Source: Myoxocephalus aenaeus (lineage: Eukaryota > Chordata > Actinopteri > Perciformes > Cottidae). From it: DNA of 64,000 nucleotides. Positions 36,721 to 48,398 of this stretch are shown in pieces (the stretch's first letter is position 1; every line of letters begins with the position of its first letter). Below the pieces are notes generated by a model that did not search any database, was not told the DNA's origin, and worked only from the letters and a program-made list of their open reading frames with translations. The stretch spans positions 5,716,501 through 5,780,500 of the forward strand of contig JBAMJR010000065.1 of NCBI GenBank assembly GCA_038501785.1, in the 5' to 3' direction. The translations under genes were made by a program, and so were the position numbers.

Positions 36721-39089
36721 CAAAGGGCACTCTAAACTAAACAAACATTTCCCTTTTTGTTCTCATTTCTGTCTGTCTTTCCATTAAACACTTCACTGAC
36801 TAAATAAATAATAGACACAGACTGTAACGTTGGTCACTTGGTTGTCAGGGTCACTGTGAAAGAGAATGCAGGCTTGGTTGACAAGTGTGCAATTAGACAC
36901 AATATAGGGATGAGTCAGCCAGGGAAACATCAGCAGAACTCTGGCGTGCTCATCGGCTTGGACAACTTTGAACATGGGCGCTTCAGTTTACTGCTTAACA
37001 TGGCACCGGCCCTATGAATATTATTCGGAGCACAATGTGGCGAATGCATTTTTCTTGCCAATAGCAGGTTGGAGAAATGAGGACATCAGAGTCATATTGG
37101 GCTAGCTAAACTTTTGTGGTCATTATTACATGTTGTTACGGGTGTAAACAGGAAGATCGCTGTTGAGGATGGCACACAAATGCATGTTTTTGTTGGCACG
37201 ATAACTGGCCGAGTTCCGGGGGATATTTTTGGCATCCGTGGTCAATCTGGTTGGCAAAACATAAAAGACCAGAGGCGAGAAAAAGAACAAGGAACGCTTC
37301 AATCGAGTGCAGACCTCTGCGTCGAGGCCTAATAATCTCCCCTGGTGCTTCTGCTGTTACTTTCACGCTCAACATTGCGCTAGTTATGTAAGGCAGGTTT
37401 GGTCTGGCGGTGGTCGCGTGGGATGGAGCGGCCAAAATCAATAGGTTTCTTCTTGGGTGCATTGAATGTGCGGCGAACATTTTATGCAAATGTGGCCATT
37501 AGTTATCCCCTAATGGGATATAAAAGAAGCCGGCGACTGAGCAATTGGTGAGAAGGAGATGGGGGAGTCGTAGGGAAAAACGAGATGAAAGAGATGGACA
37601 ATCAATACGAGAAGGAGACATTCAAAGGGAAACATAGCCAACATGATTCTAAGAGAAGCAAAAGATAGGAGTCAAGGGTGTTGAGAAAAAAATAAAAGCA
37701 GTAAAAGAAGTGCCGGAGGCGGTGTGTTGGGAACAGGAGCAACAGATGTGCTTTAAATTAGCCTGGCCTCGGGAATGCAGTCCACGAAAGAGGCCAGATA
37801 CGGTGACCCTCGGCCTTGCAACCTGATACCCCACCCTCCCCGTGGCTCAAGCATCTCTTTTGTGGTCTCCTCCTCTCTCTCTCTCTCTCTCTCTCCGACC
37901 ACCCTGCTTCAGACCACTCCTCGATCCTTACCTGCCGGAAATGCTCGGTAAAAGGGCCCTCAGCTCCGTGGACCCTCAGCTCCGTGGCCCCTCGCTCGCC
38001 CCTCCAAACCGGACGACCATGACATTCAAATTGTACGGCATGCATACATCATTCGCTCCGTGCTCGTAGAATTACAATGTGACACCTTTTGACCTCCAGA
38101 ACAGATCAGGAGGGGGGGTATTTCAATTTTCACCCTCTGTCTCACCTTGCCTTCTTTTCGGCGTGTGCCGATCACATTCTCGTCCACGCTTCTCTCGTTC
38201 GGCGTTACCGCGCCCCCCGCATTCCTCTCTGCCCTTTTTTCGTCTTCGCCGTCTTCCTACAGACCGCATTCTTCCTCGGTTCCACTCGTGCAGCTGTGCT
38301 CTGTCCTTGCATGTTGCACCTGTTCTCCGGGGGTCCCTTGTGCTCAACTGTCATGATCTCATCTCCCTCGCGGCGCTGACGGTCGAAGCCGCTGTCGGTC
38401 GAAGCCGCTGTCGGTCCGCACGTCTGGATTCCGTCTGCGTGTGCGGTTGGGGAAAGGACGTCCTCACCTTTTTTGAAGCTAATGTTCGCTATTCAGTGTG
38501 ACGCAATTAAAGTCTCAGTTAATCTGCTCTCGTGTTGTTCTTGATTGAAAAGATCAAGAGTCGTCTCTGTTGAAATCTACACGCAGCTCGTGACACCTCC
38601 GCCCCGCCTGGCGGGGATGTGTGTCGACGCACACCATTAGCATAATGGTCATTTACATAGGGGAGAAGTGTTCCAGGTAATTCAATCTATATGTAAAACA
38701 CTATTACGAGTGAGGCAGGGGGCCGGTGACGGCTCAGCTAACCCACGCGGCCCGGGGGCGGCTGCGTTGCCGTAGTTATAGCCTGCGATTAGACCGAGTT
38801 CACATCGTTGTTTAGAAACCAAAAGTGAAATCTATAATGGCCGACGACGCACCGGTCACGTGGTTACCTTTTTTAAGACGTAACGCTTGACCCGCCACAC
38901 ACAACTGCCTGTTAGTTTCATATTGAATTCATGCGGATATCTGTAATGAATTCAGTAAAAGCTGGGATTACAGCATTACTTCCTGACCCATGCAATATGC
39001 TATATATAGGCATACTGACTGCTGCCCTACTAATATCCCCCCATTGCCCCCAACTAACACACACACACATGAAGATGTTTTTAAGAGAA
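36721..39089. other. Unique non-coding sequence
   Basis: No gene supported. A (CT)n run lies at about 37872-37895. Two short tandem duplications occur: CTCAGCTCCGTGG twice at about 37958-37989, and GGTCGAAGCCGCTGTC twice at about 38381-38415. A pyrimidine-rich tract spans about 38130-38290 and gives spurious Ser/Phe/Leu-rich frames. Confidence 0.5.
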
Positions 39090-39610
39090 CTGGATACAGC
39101 GTTGGAGGCGGGGCTTCATTCATTCCTATGAAAGTTGCTCAGTGTCGCATGAAGCAGAGGTAGGACCGAGTCTTTGTTTTATAAAAGTCACAAGTCATTC
39201 TCAAGTCTTTGCCATCAAGTCCAGATTCAAGTCCCGAGTCCTACACTTTGAGTCCTAAACAAGTCATAATGTGCTCTTCACCAAATGCAATGCATAGTTT
39301 CTCCTGCCACTTGATTAGCTGCTGTCGGATTGGTTCAAACTCAACGGGTCTGGGGAATCCAGTGTTGTCTCGCCGGGAATTAATTGTGTTCGTTGATTCA
39401 GAAAATTATAAATGTATCAGTGGCAGACTTTGTCAATAACATCTTTGGTAAGGTATTACATATTTTTCATATGAAGTCTTCCACATCCATGGGGCCAATA
39501 GAGCAAGTGCACTCGCACTCGTTTTCTTTAACCCCGCCTCCCAGACCTCAGCCCCGCCTCCTTGTCGGGCTTATTTTGGGCCCCATGGCATCACGTGATG
39601 GACCCGGACG
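39090..39610. repeat. Degenerate dispersed-repeat composite
   Basis: GGAGGCGGGGCTTCATTCAT followed by CCTATGAAAGTTGCTCAGTG, then several CAAGTC/GAGTCC words (39184-39263) and CTAAACAAGTCATAATGTGC, resemble widespread teleost DNA-transposon remnants I recognise only loosely. A 12-bp palindrome CATCACGTGATG (E-box core CACGTG) lies at 39589-39600. Element boundaries cannot be set by eye. Confidence 0.45.
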
Positions 39611-40089
39611 TTGTAATTCCAATGTCGGCGCTCTTCCTGGGGAGATGTTCACTCGACATACTAACGCCATCTCTCTGGCCCCTTTTCTTTCTTTTTTTGC
39701 CAATCACATTATCATCCTGTAACACGGCACTGCCTGCTGATCCGTCATGCATGCAAGCCGTCACAGAAATGCCATCATCATAATAAGCCTCTATTCATCC
39801 ACGAATGACAGCCGACTCAATTTAAATTGACTGACTCATTCTGATTTGCCAAGTTCACGAGCTTCCACTAAACAGAAGCAACTCTGCCTCTTTTTTTTTT
39901 TACGGAGCATTTATATTTACTCCCTTTTATTCCATTTACAGTCCATTGTTTTATTTCCAACTCTTTTTCTTTTCTTTCTTTATTTGCCGCCGCCTTTCTT
40001 TCTCTTCCACTTCCTCTTCATGAATAATTCATCGAGTCATACATAATTTAGGGGAAGCAGCCAGAGATTTACACAGCTCTTTGTGTCTC
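39611..40089. other. Unique sequence with pyrimidine-rich patch
   Basis: No gene. T-rich from about 39890 to 40020. Confidence 0.5.
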
Positions 40090-41000
40090 TGTGTTTTGTT
40101 TGGTGACATATTCAATAATTGTTTAATATATCAAATTGACTGGGAGTTTGGGAGCCCGGGTCCTGCGTGCAGCAGCGCCTCATGTGTTCTGATTATGGCG
40201 GAGGTGAGCGCCAAATACTTTCCCACAGTAGGAGACTCCACATGACCGTCAGGGGAACTTCCTAGGAGCCTTCAACACCCATAATTCTTCATTTTCTTAT
40301 TGGCCGTAATGCTTCCTGGAATACTTTGCAGCACACTAATGAAGCACAGAGTCAGTTGACTGTCAGTCATTGTGTTGGGGGGATTCTGCCCTGACCTCAT
40401 ACTGTGTCTGCTTCAGATTAGCTCTGCTGTGGTGTGTGTCTGCCATGTGTCTGAGATTATCCTGTTTTGGTTTAGTCCCTTACATTAATAGCACAGAATG
40501 GAGAATTGGAAACTTAGAAAGATTGCGAACATTAATATTTCCCCATTTCACAGAGGGCCTAGCATGACATTTCGCTGCTCTGTCCCTATTCAGTAAAATA
40601 TGGGCTTTTATTCACTTTTATTCAACCCGATGGAATTGCTCGAAACTGTGATTTTTTGCTTCCACTTCCATTGGGCATTGCAAAAGGTTTATTCGCTCCA
40701 GTAGATCCGCGTTGCATGTTATTGTTTCTTATGTCTGGCTTTTCACAATGTGTATTAGTTTTGGAGCTATATCTTTGTTTATTTGTCCGAATAATGATCA
40801 GTTGAGATAATCCAGCATGTGGTTTTTGGCCCTATCCCCGACAACATCAACACACAAACACACTTAAAAAAGCAATGCAATACAATGTGATCCTCTGGCA
40901 GCTTAACCTGACATCCAAACATCCTTTGTTGTCCACCCATGTGGTGTCTTTATGACTAAAGGGAACGTCTTTGCCAAGTCCAATTTAATGAACAGCTTCT
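40090..41000. promoter_or_regulatory. Candidate conserved non-coding block(s) (unverified)
   Basis: Repeat-poor 0.9 kb with AATAATTGTTTAATATATC, GCACACTAATGAAGC, ATTAATAGCAC and GATAATCC words. No mobile element is seen. The texture suits regulatory DNA, but this is not distinguishable from ordinary unique sequence without alignment. Confidence 0.27.
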
Positions 41001-41309
41001 TTCAACCGGTTCCCTTCCCTCATTAACTTGTCGATTCTACCCATGTGCTGTTTTTTCTTTTCTTCCAGGGGAGCCTAAGTCTTGTATTTGTGCACGGTGC
41101 TAATTCTATTTCGATTATTCACCGGGGAATTGCACAGTTAATCCCTCCTCTTCATACTGATATTGACACTGTGGATTGTCTTTTAATTAAATCAGAAAAT
41201 GAATTCAGATGAGGGCTGGGCCAATATCTCTGCTTTTAAACTAGCCTAGGCTTGGGGGGGGGGGATGACATCATACAGGGTTTTCCACAGGATCTTTTGA
41301 GACTGTGGT

Positions 41310-41470
41310 GGGTAAATAATAACTAATAATACATTTCATTTGTAACGCACTTTTCTTTCAAAAGAATCTCAGAGAGCCACAGAGCCAAGATATAGTGAAA
41401 CAAATAAAAACATAGTTAAAGCAACCCATAATAAAACAACCAGTCTTAAAACTATGGTGGGTGGGGCCCT
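41310..41470 (-). mobile_element. LINE-type 3' end, minus strand (fragment)
   Basis: Read on the minus strand, GGCTCTGTGGCTCTCTGAGA then TTCTTTTGAAAGAAAAGTGC, GTTACAAATGAAATGTATTA and a TTA-type tail resembles the common teleost non-LTR 3' terminus (AGCACTTTGAGATTCTTT...AATAAAATTTATTATTA). It is a short 5'-truncated copy. The upstream limit toward 41470 is approximate. Confidence 0.6.
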
Positions 41471-42229
41471 TCCATCATACCGGTGGAAATCCGCCTGGCG
41501 AGGGCCAACCAGCGCCGAGGAAAGGTCCCATGAGTAGATCCTCCGAGACCTGGGTCCCCGGGGCCGACCGTGCGGACCCCACCCGTCGAGAGACGTAAAC
41601 ATGTTTTCAGTTCATTATGAAACTGTGGGATGAAATGGACGTCGGACCAATTTGATTTGATTTCAAATGGCTACACACAAATGGCTCATTATGATTCAAT
41701 AATAGTCCAACATGTTACGCGATAGACATTACCACTTTAGTACGTTAACACACAAACAGTCTCGTCTCCCCTATTCTGGCACCAGTGGCCACCCGGTGAC
41801 CTCAGAGCTCATCTCTTAACTACGTCCCTCTCACTCTTGGAGGTCAGCGAGACCGTGAAAGAGTTCCGACCACCGCTTCATGTCTTTTGTGGCCAGTCAG
41901 TGAGCCTTTCCACTTCTCTTGTTTATCCTTGCAGACTGATTGAAAGGCAGCCAGGGTTTTCACTTTAATGTCCTGTATATATGCAGAGTTAAATATTTCA
42001 TTTGCAGCCGCTGAAGTGAGAACTTGAAACCACAAGTCTACGTCGGAGTATATCTAGCCCTTCCTCTGAACTGGGAACCATTAATGCCGCGCTCAGCGGG
42101 GAGCGTTCAGGCAGCGGGTCGTGTCCTGACCTCGCCCCCCGAAGCCGCGACGCAAGAGTTGCAAAAACAACTCGTGCTCATTTTGCGTGGGTTTTCAATT
42201 CATCCAATATTGACTGCCGTCCCTAATTG
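41471..42229. other. Unique non-coding sequence
   Basis: GC-rich at 41480-41590, otherwise mixed. No gene recognised. Confidence 0.5.
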
Positions 42230-42500
42230 GTTTTGACGCTATAATTAATTTCAATATGCATCCCAGGAACAAAAATGTCTTCATGTTCTATGGCTTCAGT
42301 CTGACACATACAGTAATAGAAACACCGCTGTTGGCTCTTTTTGTTGCCTTGCAGCAGAATTTGAATAAGAAATCATTTTAATGACATTAATTATTCATAT
42401 TTAATCAATGATTTGGCAAGTATTATGTCTGTGACACCAGCGATAATTGAGGTCCTCCATTATCTTTGTTGGAATACTCTGTCTTGAATTACTCTTTATG
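42230..42500. promoter_or_regulatory. Candidate conserved non-coding block (unverified)
   Basis: AT-balanced block with CTATAATTAATTTCAATATGC, CATTTTAATGACATTAATTATTCATAT and a POU-like ATGCTAAT at about 42499. It directly precedes a GC- and CpG-rich segment, a contrast often seen at regulatory regions. Support is composition only. Confidence 0.32.
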
Positions 42501-43010
42501 CTAATTGCGGCGTGATGAGATCCTTTGACATTCTCGCCAGGTTCTCCGTCGCTGCTCTGCGACAGCGCCGTGTTTTTGTTTTCGGCTCCGCTGATGAGCC
42601 GGATGGATTGTACCCGATTCTCTCCCGTTTCGTCGTCGAATTAAATGAAGTCAACGCATCAGGAGGAAGGCAGGGGGGTGCAGGAGGCGCTCTCCTGACG
42701 ACGAAAAACGCCGCGTGGCATGTCACCGTCAGCCGTAAGTGACGCGCCTTGGTACAGAGACTCCGTTTCCTCTGGCTTTCTTCCCAAAAGGTGTCACTCG
42801 ACATCTGCCATTGAGAATCAAAGTGAGAAACGCCTCGCGACAGGAAATTACCATCCGTTGCTCTCCGCGTCCCGAGCGCTCGCGCGGCGTGCGCCGAGCC
42901 GAGGAAGACGATTCTGCTCTGGCTCCGGGGGGCGCCACCAAGGCAAATTGGACCCCGGGAGGGGTGGGGGGGGCGTGAAACACTTGGCCGCCGCGTGAAG
43001 AAACAATCCG
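42501..43010. other. CpG-rich segment
   Basis: About 500 bp with many CG dinucleotides, densest at 42860-42990 (for example GAGCGCTCGCGCGGCGTGCG). Open frames of up to 193 codons cross it in both directions, but none shows a known domain or plausible low-complexity-free protein. It may be a CpG island or a methylation-resistant enhancer; no promoter element is evident. Confidence 0.4.
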
Positions 43011-45080
43011 ACATTTGGAGAGAGCCCGCTGCCTCTTTTGCTGTGTCAGTTTGGGGCCGAGGCAACTTCTGAAGGAAGGAGAAGACAGGTGGACGGATGG
43101 GGAGAGCAGTGATGTGGATGGATCCCTGAAGCGGAGCGAGGAGCAGGTGTGCAAACGCGTCGTTTCAGAACGAAAGACGGAGAGGAGAGGGGATGATGTG
43201 TGGCTACCTCGTTGTGGAACGGGACAACGCTGTGTTTCCAGGAAAAAAAGAGTGATTAAAACAAAAAGTCCAAAGTCTTGCCCCGCGAGGAAAAGAAGAA
43301 TGCAGCACAAAAGTTACCTGGATGTGGCGAAAAGGAGAGGAAAGAAACACAGCGTGGAAGGTGTCAAAATAAATGAGCGAGCGGTGGGAAGAAGAAGAAG
43401 AAAAAAAAGGATGCACGGAGGAAGGTCTGAGGAGAGATCAAAGGAGCGTGAGAGATGTGTCTCCATGCAGCCGTGGAAAGAGCTTTGGAGAGTGAGGAGT
43501 GATAAGTCTGTGACAGCTGCAGCATCATTAGAGCATTAGGATCAATCCTCGAGACCCTTGTTTGCAGTCTTTGCCCACACAGAGGCCCGGTGTAATTTTC
43601 ACCGGGCACGGTCGTGCAGCTGCTGCGGAAACTTCCAGATTGCCGGCCTTACTTCTCCCACATCTCACCACCACCACCGTGGGTGTTTCTCTCATGCTCT
43701 GCTGCTCCGCCTGCCTTTTGTCTGATCTGGCCTCCACTGATCTAAAGCCAGAGGTCGGCCATAGGCGAAGTCGCGGTTCATCTTCCTTCAGCTGTTACTC
43801 GATGACATGCGAGGGAGACTGAATTCTAGGTTTTTCCCTTTTACTCCGGATGGCTTCTGCTCCCCCGTTGTCGTGGCTATTGCTTCACCAATTGCAGTCA
43901 GCAGGCGGAAATTCGCCAGACACCGTGGGGGTGTGTGTGATTTTTAAAGATGCCTCAACCACCCCGAGCCAGGCAGCACGGCGTCGGCTTTGCCGGCAGG
44001 TTTTGCACAAGCGCTCGGGCGACACAAAGAGAAGTCGTAGCCGGCTTGTTATCGAAGACGCCGTTTGCTCCGATCTCTGCACGTGTTTGTGGAGCCGCCC
44101 GCGCGCACGCAGTGTGTGTGCACGCGATGGCCTGCCGCTGCACAAGCGTGTCCTTGAATAAGGTTTATTCCACCGGGAGCTCATTTGAAAACCATTTCTA
44201 TGGGCCGCGTTGAGGCCATTGGATGCGGATGATGATGATAATAAAAAGCCACGCGTGAGCGATTGCTTGCGTCATGACGGTAGCGCCCGCCCCTTTTCTC
44301 ACTCTGCTGAGCGCTCCGTTGGACTTTCTAAATCCGGGCACACTCTTTTAATCTACACGGAGAAGTAGCCAATGTTTTCTTATCGGGTGCCTCTATTAAT
44401 GTTACCCCTTTTTTGTTTGCACATCCAGTCTTTAGAGTTATCCTCAAGTTATCCAAAAGTGTCACATTGCTGTCTTGCAATGAAGGGAGAGAGAGAGAGA
44501 GACAATAGCTGAGTCCGCCGGCTCATTTACTAAATGAGGCCTCTGTCTCCCCTGAAAGAAGTGTGCATTGTGGCATACATGATCTCATTGCTTCCTTTGT
44601 TTCAGGAGCTGATTGTTTAACCTGCTGAACCTAATTATGATACATTAGACTCACATTATCGCACATGACAGCACATGCGTTTCATACCAGCTCTGTGTGG
44701 GCGTACATCTTGTTACTTTATCATCTGCGACACAAGACAAAAAAGCCTTCTTCTGTCGTCCCTGACGAAGCCGACGCAACAACCCGTTACTGTGTCGCAC
44801 AGACAGCAACCGGGTTGATTAACTTCAGAAGAAAAACAAGTTGTCTGCGCCATTTTTCTCAATACATACGGCACAAAACGTGAACACATGCAAGAAATAT
44901 CTCCTCTGTCAATGCATTTATCAGAAGCGGTAAAGCTGGAGGCTTTACTTGGTGGACAAACAGAAACCCTACACGTAGGTGACTCATGCCATTTCCCACG
45001 GGCGCGTCTGAATCAATGTAATGGCCTTACCAGCAGCTCCGTCTGTGTCTGCAGCGTGTGCCTGTGCATGAGTATGTGCT
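43011..45080. other. Unique non-coding sequence, partly purine-rich
   Basis: 43070-43500 is strongly purine-rich on the plus strand and gives an Arg/Lys/Glu-rich 174-codon frame that I do not accept as a gene. 44.0-44.3 kb is locally CpG-rich. A short GA run lies at 44488-44502. Confidence 0.45.

Positions 45081-45113
<33 letters not shown>
45081..45113. repeat. (GT)n microsatellite
   Basis: About 16 uninterrupted GT dinucleotides. Confidence 0.95.
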
Positions 45114-45114
<1 letters not shown>

Positions 45115-45990
45115 CAAAAAGACCTCTGCTTTTCTCCTCATCTCTCCGGCAGACACGTCGAGCCCTCCATCCGTCTCTAATTGCCTCCACCTCGCACATC
45201 ATTTGTGTTTCTGCCGTAAAAAGAAACATTGAAACTCCACCGCTGGGGATCCATAACCGTTTTCCAGCCTATATGCTTTTTTTATTGCCGTATTTAGAGC
45301 CTTCATAAATATAGAGCAAAGCATTAGGGAAAAGAGAACGTCGGAAGAATTCCAGCGGAGACACCTGCTGCTATATCTGTAGGTAATCAGGGAGACGGAG
45401 CGGCAGAATGACAGGCAGACGCACAAATATCAGGAAGCGCCGGTAAAAAACTGCAACCGGGAATGTTTAAAACATCAGTCACGCGGGGTACAAATGAGTC
45501 CGTGTGTCTGTATCCAAACAAAACAAGTCAGACGAGAAGGGTGAGCGTTAAGCCTGAAAGAGTTTTCAGAGTCTTTTAACCTGGCTGGATCGCCATAGTA
45601 ACACCTGGCTAACCCGGTGCAGAGCAGTTCATGGTCAGGTTTCAGATTTTAAAATCGGCTGTAAAAACGAACCCCTTTGGAAATAGTGTCAGTATTATAA
45701 AAAAAAAAAAAAAAAACGAAAATTGCTATATATTGCAGATTTAAAATTCGATAAATTCTCACTTCAAATCACGCGTTTTGTGCCAAAACTGAAGTGATTT
45801 CTTCGTACCCTTCATTATGCATTCAAACCAAACGACCCCCTTCCATGGGAACGAGAAGGAGAAACCATGTGACACAGAAACGCTTGATAACAACCGTCAC
45901 ACCCGCTCTCTCTGAGTGAGGTTTCATGCTTTGTTAAGCCAGCTCAGGCAAAGTAAGCCTGGCAAGGTTGCCTCGCGGCGCACCCCTCAG
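45114..45990. other. Unique non-coding sequence
   Basis: No gene recognised. A poly-A run of about 18 lies at 45699-45716. Confidence 0.5.
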
Positions 45991-46001
45991 GTGTTTGTGT
46001 G

Positions 46002-46033
<32 letters not shown>

Positions 46034-46034
46034 C
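45991..46034. repeat. Interrupted (GT)n microsatellite
   Basis: GT dinucleotides with one TT and one GC interruption. Confidence 0.94.
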
Positions 46035-46195
46035 GCTCTCAACCTGCAGGCATTAAAAATACATCGTCGTCTGCTGTTGAAACACACGCACAAGCCTTCT
46101 TTTACACACACACAGACACACACACATTCTGCCTTTCTTTGTCTTCCCCTCAGTGTCCAGCTCTTCCAGCCCTTGCTGATTTATGCACAGCCAGG

Positions 46196-46198
<3 letters not shown>

Positions 46199-46228
<30 letters not shown>
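46199..46228. repeat. (CA)n microsatellite
   Basis: About 15 CA dinucleotides, 170 bp from the preceding GT run. The two are complementary and could pair as an imperfect large inverted repeat. Confidence 0.95.
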
Positions 46229-46230
<2 letters not shown>

Positions 46231-46969
46231 CCAGTCATACGCCTTCAGATTGTTTAGCATACAGCAGGCATTCGCTCATTGCTCCCTGGGAGTCGCAAGG
46301 TCAACAAGTACCTTCCCTGATAGACTCAACATGGAGAGGATGGAGGACGAACAAAGCCAGCGACGCGTACGCTGAGACGTACACAAAGGCACAAAGACAC
46401 TTTTCATGCACCCGTTATGCAGAGGTGCACTCGCATCTTTTAGCTGTTTTTTTCCTTCCGAAAAAAAAAAAGCACATAGACTCATCTTAACAAAATAGAG
46501 ATGTTCTCTGACCCCAGTAACAAGGCATCCAATGAAATATGCATCGAGCACTGTGCACCCACCAGACTGCTCACTTATAGCCAAACAGATGGATATAGGG
46601 ATAATGGCCTGAATCTATCTTACTGCAAAAGTAAGTCAAAGTATTACTTCAGTGTTTAGTTTGTCTTTGCTTACTTAACTTTTATTTTGCAGAAAATAAA
46701 TTTATACCGAGTGTTCGGCAACCTTTTTGATACCAAGTGTCTTGTACTGTATATCAATGTGCCAAAATAACATTTAGGTTGACATTAGTCTCACTTACGA
46801 CATTGCATCAACATTTTAATCTTCAAGTGATCCCTAAATGTATACCTTTCATACAGGCACTGGCGAAGCAACATGAAAAAAAGATTCTCCCATAATCAGG
46901 ACATTGTAATTGTATATGAGATTATTAAACCTACCAACCTTCCACCAATCTTATTGATCAGCAAAAAAC
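46229..46969. other. Unique or old-repeat sequence
   Basis: No gene. 46700-46830 (GTGTTCGGCAACCTTTTTGA and following) has the feel of an old DNA-transposon remnant, but I cannot delimit it. Confidence 0.4.
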
Positions 46970-47230
46970 TTAACAAATTCCGTGAAGAAGGCAGCTAGTA
47001 CTAGCCAATCAGAGGCAGACTAGGGCGGGTCTTCATGGAACGCCGGTGGGAAAATAAATCAATAAAAACTACTGTAAATAACAGGCAACCCAGACATTTG
47101 TTATTGCACTTCCGGTTCCCTCGTCTCAAAGTCAATGGGGTTTTGAATTGGTTTTTGGTCAGATGCCTGAAATAAAGTCTGTGTTTAACACAAGCCAAAC
47201 AGATTTTAACATTGTATTCTGCCATATAAC
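46970..47230. repeat. Probable dispersed repeat fragment
   Basis: CCAATCAGAGGCAGACTAGG, GCGGGTCTTCATGGAACGCC and CACTTCCGGTTCCCTCGTCT followed by CAAAGTCAATGGGGTTTTGA resemble a repeat found in several teleost genomes as I recall it. It abuts a terminal-inverted-repeat element. The family is not named because I cannot confirm it. Confidence 0.4.
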
Positions 47231-47250
47231 ATACTATGATTCATGCATAG

Positions 47251-47469
47251 TTAAGAATCCCACTGCCTTTCTTGGCAAAACGGGTAGCTGGTTGAGGAAG
47301 AGACGATTGGTGAAGGTCAGGAGTTGACCTTCAGTCATTAGGGTCAGGATAGCCCCGCTGGTCGGGGCATAGGATCTGAACACATCCGGTTACCGGTACA
47401 CCGGTGAGCATAGGCGCTTGGCCAATCCTAGTGCTTGGTGAGTCTTGCACAGAAAAGCAGTGGGATTAA
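47251..47469. mobile_element. Small terminal-inverted-repeat element (MITE-like)
   Basis: AATCCCACTGCCTTTCT (47256-47272) is the inverted copy, with one mismatch, of AGAAAAGCAGTGGGATT (47451-47467). TTAA occurs at both outer edges (47251-47254 and 47466-47469), which could be a TTAA target duplication. The interior holds three further hairpins: GAAGGTCA/TGACCTTC, GCCCCG/CGGGGC and ACCGG words around 47390. There is no open frame of note, so it is non-autonomous. Superfamily is unassigned. Confidence 0.7.
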
Positions 47470-47953
47470 TAATAACGCATAATTTATATCATAAATGTCA
47501 GCAGAAAATGATAGTTTATCATATCTTATTTCTATATGATTACTGACTTGAGTTTGTATGCATTGCATATTACAGTGTTCACAACATTTGGTTGACTTTT
47601 TATGTCCTATTCAATACGTTGAAATTCAAAATGTACAGCATGCACAACAAAAAGATCTCAACTTGAAGGTCAACTTGTCGCTTTTCTGAACTTTAACCTC
47701 ATCTCAAATGGTCTCAAAAATAGACTCCCGTCCTTGAACTATTCTGAAAGCACAGCAGCCCGTGAGTGGGCTCGTCCTGTCTCTTTGTTAAAGCACATTA
47801 TGGCGAATGGATAATAATGACGCTAAACCATCAGAGAAAAAGGGAACAAAGATTACCACAACAACAAATGTGCTTTTAGCTTGTCCCTGAAGTGAGGAGG
47901 TCCCGCTACAACATAGTTGAGACCACGTGTGCTAAGCAGGGTTAAAATCTATC

Positions 47954-48392
47954 CAGGGTTCTTACGGTCATGGAAAACCTGGAAAAGTCATGGAATTTTA
48001 AAATGGTTATTTCCAGACCTGGAAAAGTCCTTGAAAAAAGTCCTTGAAAAGTCATGTAAATGTGTTATATTCATGTGTTCATGACGTTCATTTACGCTGA
48101 GTTTGAATTAATGAATATGCTTTTAAAAGAAAGACGCTCAAAATATAAGCAGGCGTACATACAGGCATCTATATACATGTTTATTCTTTTAATCAAATTA
48201 TTTTCTCTCATTAATTTGTGTCATTTAAGGTTTACTGTCTGCTTTGGAATCCTCATTGTTAGTTTAAATATGACATTTTCTCACTTTTTCATGTTTACAC
48301 CGAGATTTCACAAAATGTTTGGTCATGGAAATTTGGTTTAACATCATGGAAAAGTCATGGAAATCCATTGGTCAAAATGTGTATGAACCCTG
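47954..48392. mobile_element. Non-autonomous hAT-like DNA transposon
   Basis: The 439-bp element starts CAGGGTTCTTAC and ends with the inverse GTATGAACCCTG. It is flanked on both sides by TCTATC (47948-47953 and 48393-48398), a probable target duplication. Subterminal regions at both ends carry repeated TCATGGAA and CTGGAAAAGTC words. CAGGG ends are typical of hAT elements, which normally make 8-bp duplications; only 6 bp match here, so the last two may have mutated or the class may differ. The 93-codon frame inside (48060-48341) is not transposase-like. Confidence 0.85.
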
Positions 48393-48398
48393 TCTATC

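Noticed and set aside
42496..43310. Two overlapping minus-strand frames of 189 and 193 codons
   Set aside because: GC-rich DNA has few stop codons, so long frames are expected by chance in several registers. No protein family is recognisable.
43015..43539. 174-codon Arg/Lys/Glu-rich frame
   Set aside because: Produced by a purine-rich tract. No known motif, and no splice or promoter context.
46001..46228. GT and CA runs as the arms of a functional inverted repeat
   Set aside because: Simple-sequence complementarity is expected for any GT/CA pair, and the intervening sequence shows no further pairing.
48060..48341. Frame inside the CAGGGTTC element as a transposase remnant
   Set aside because: It is AT-driven hydrophobic sequence without hAT features.
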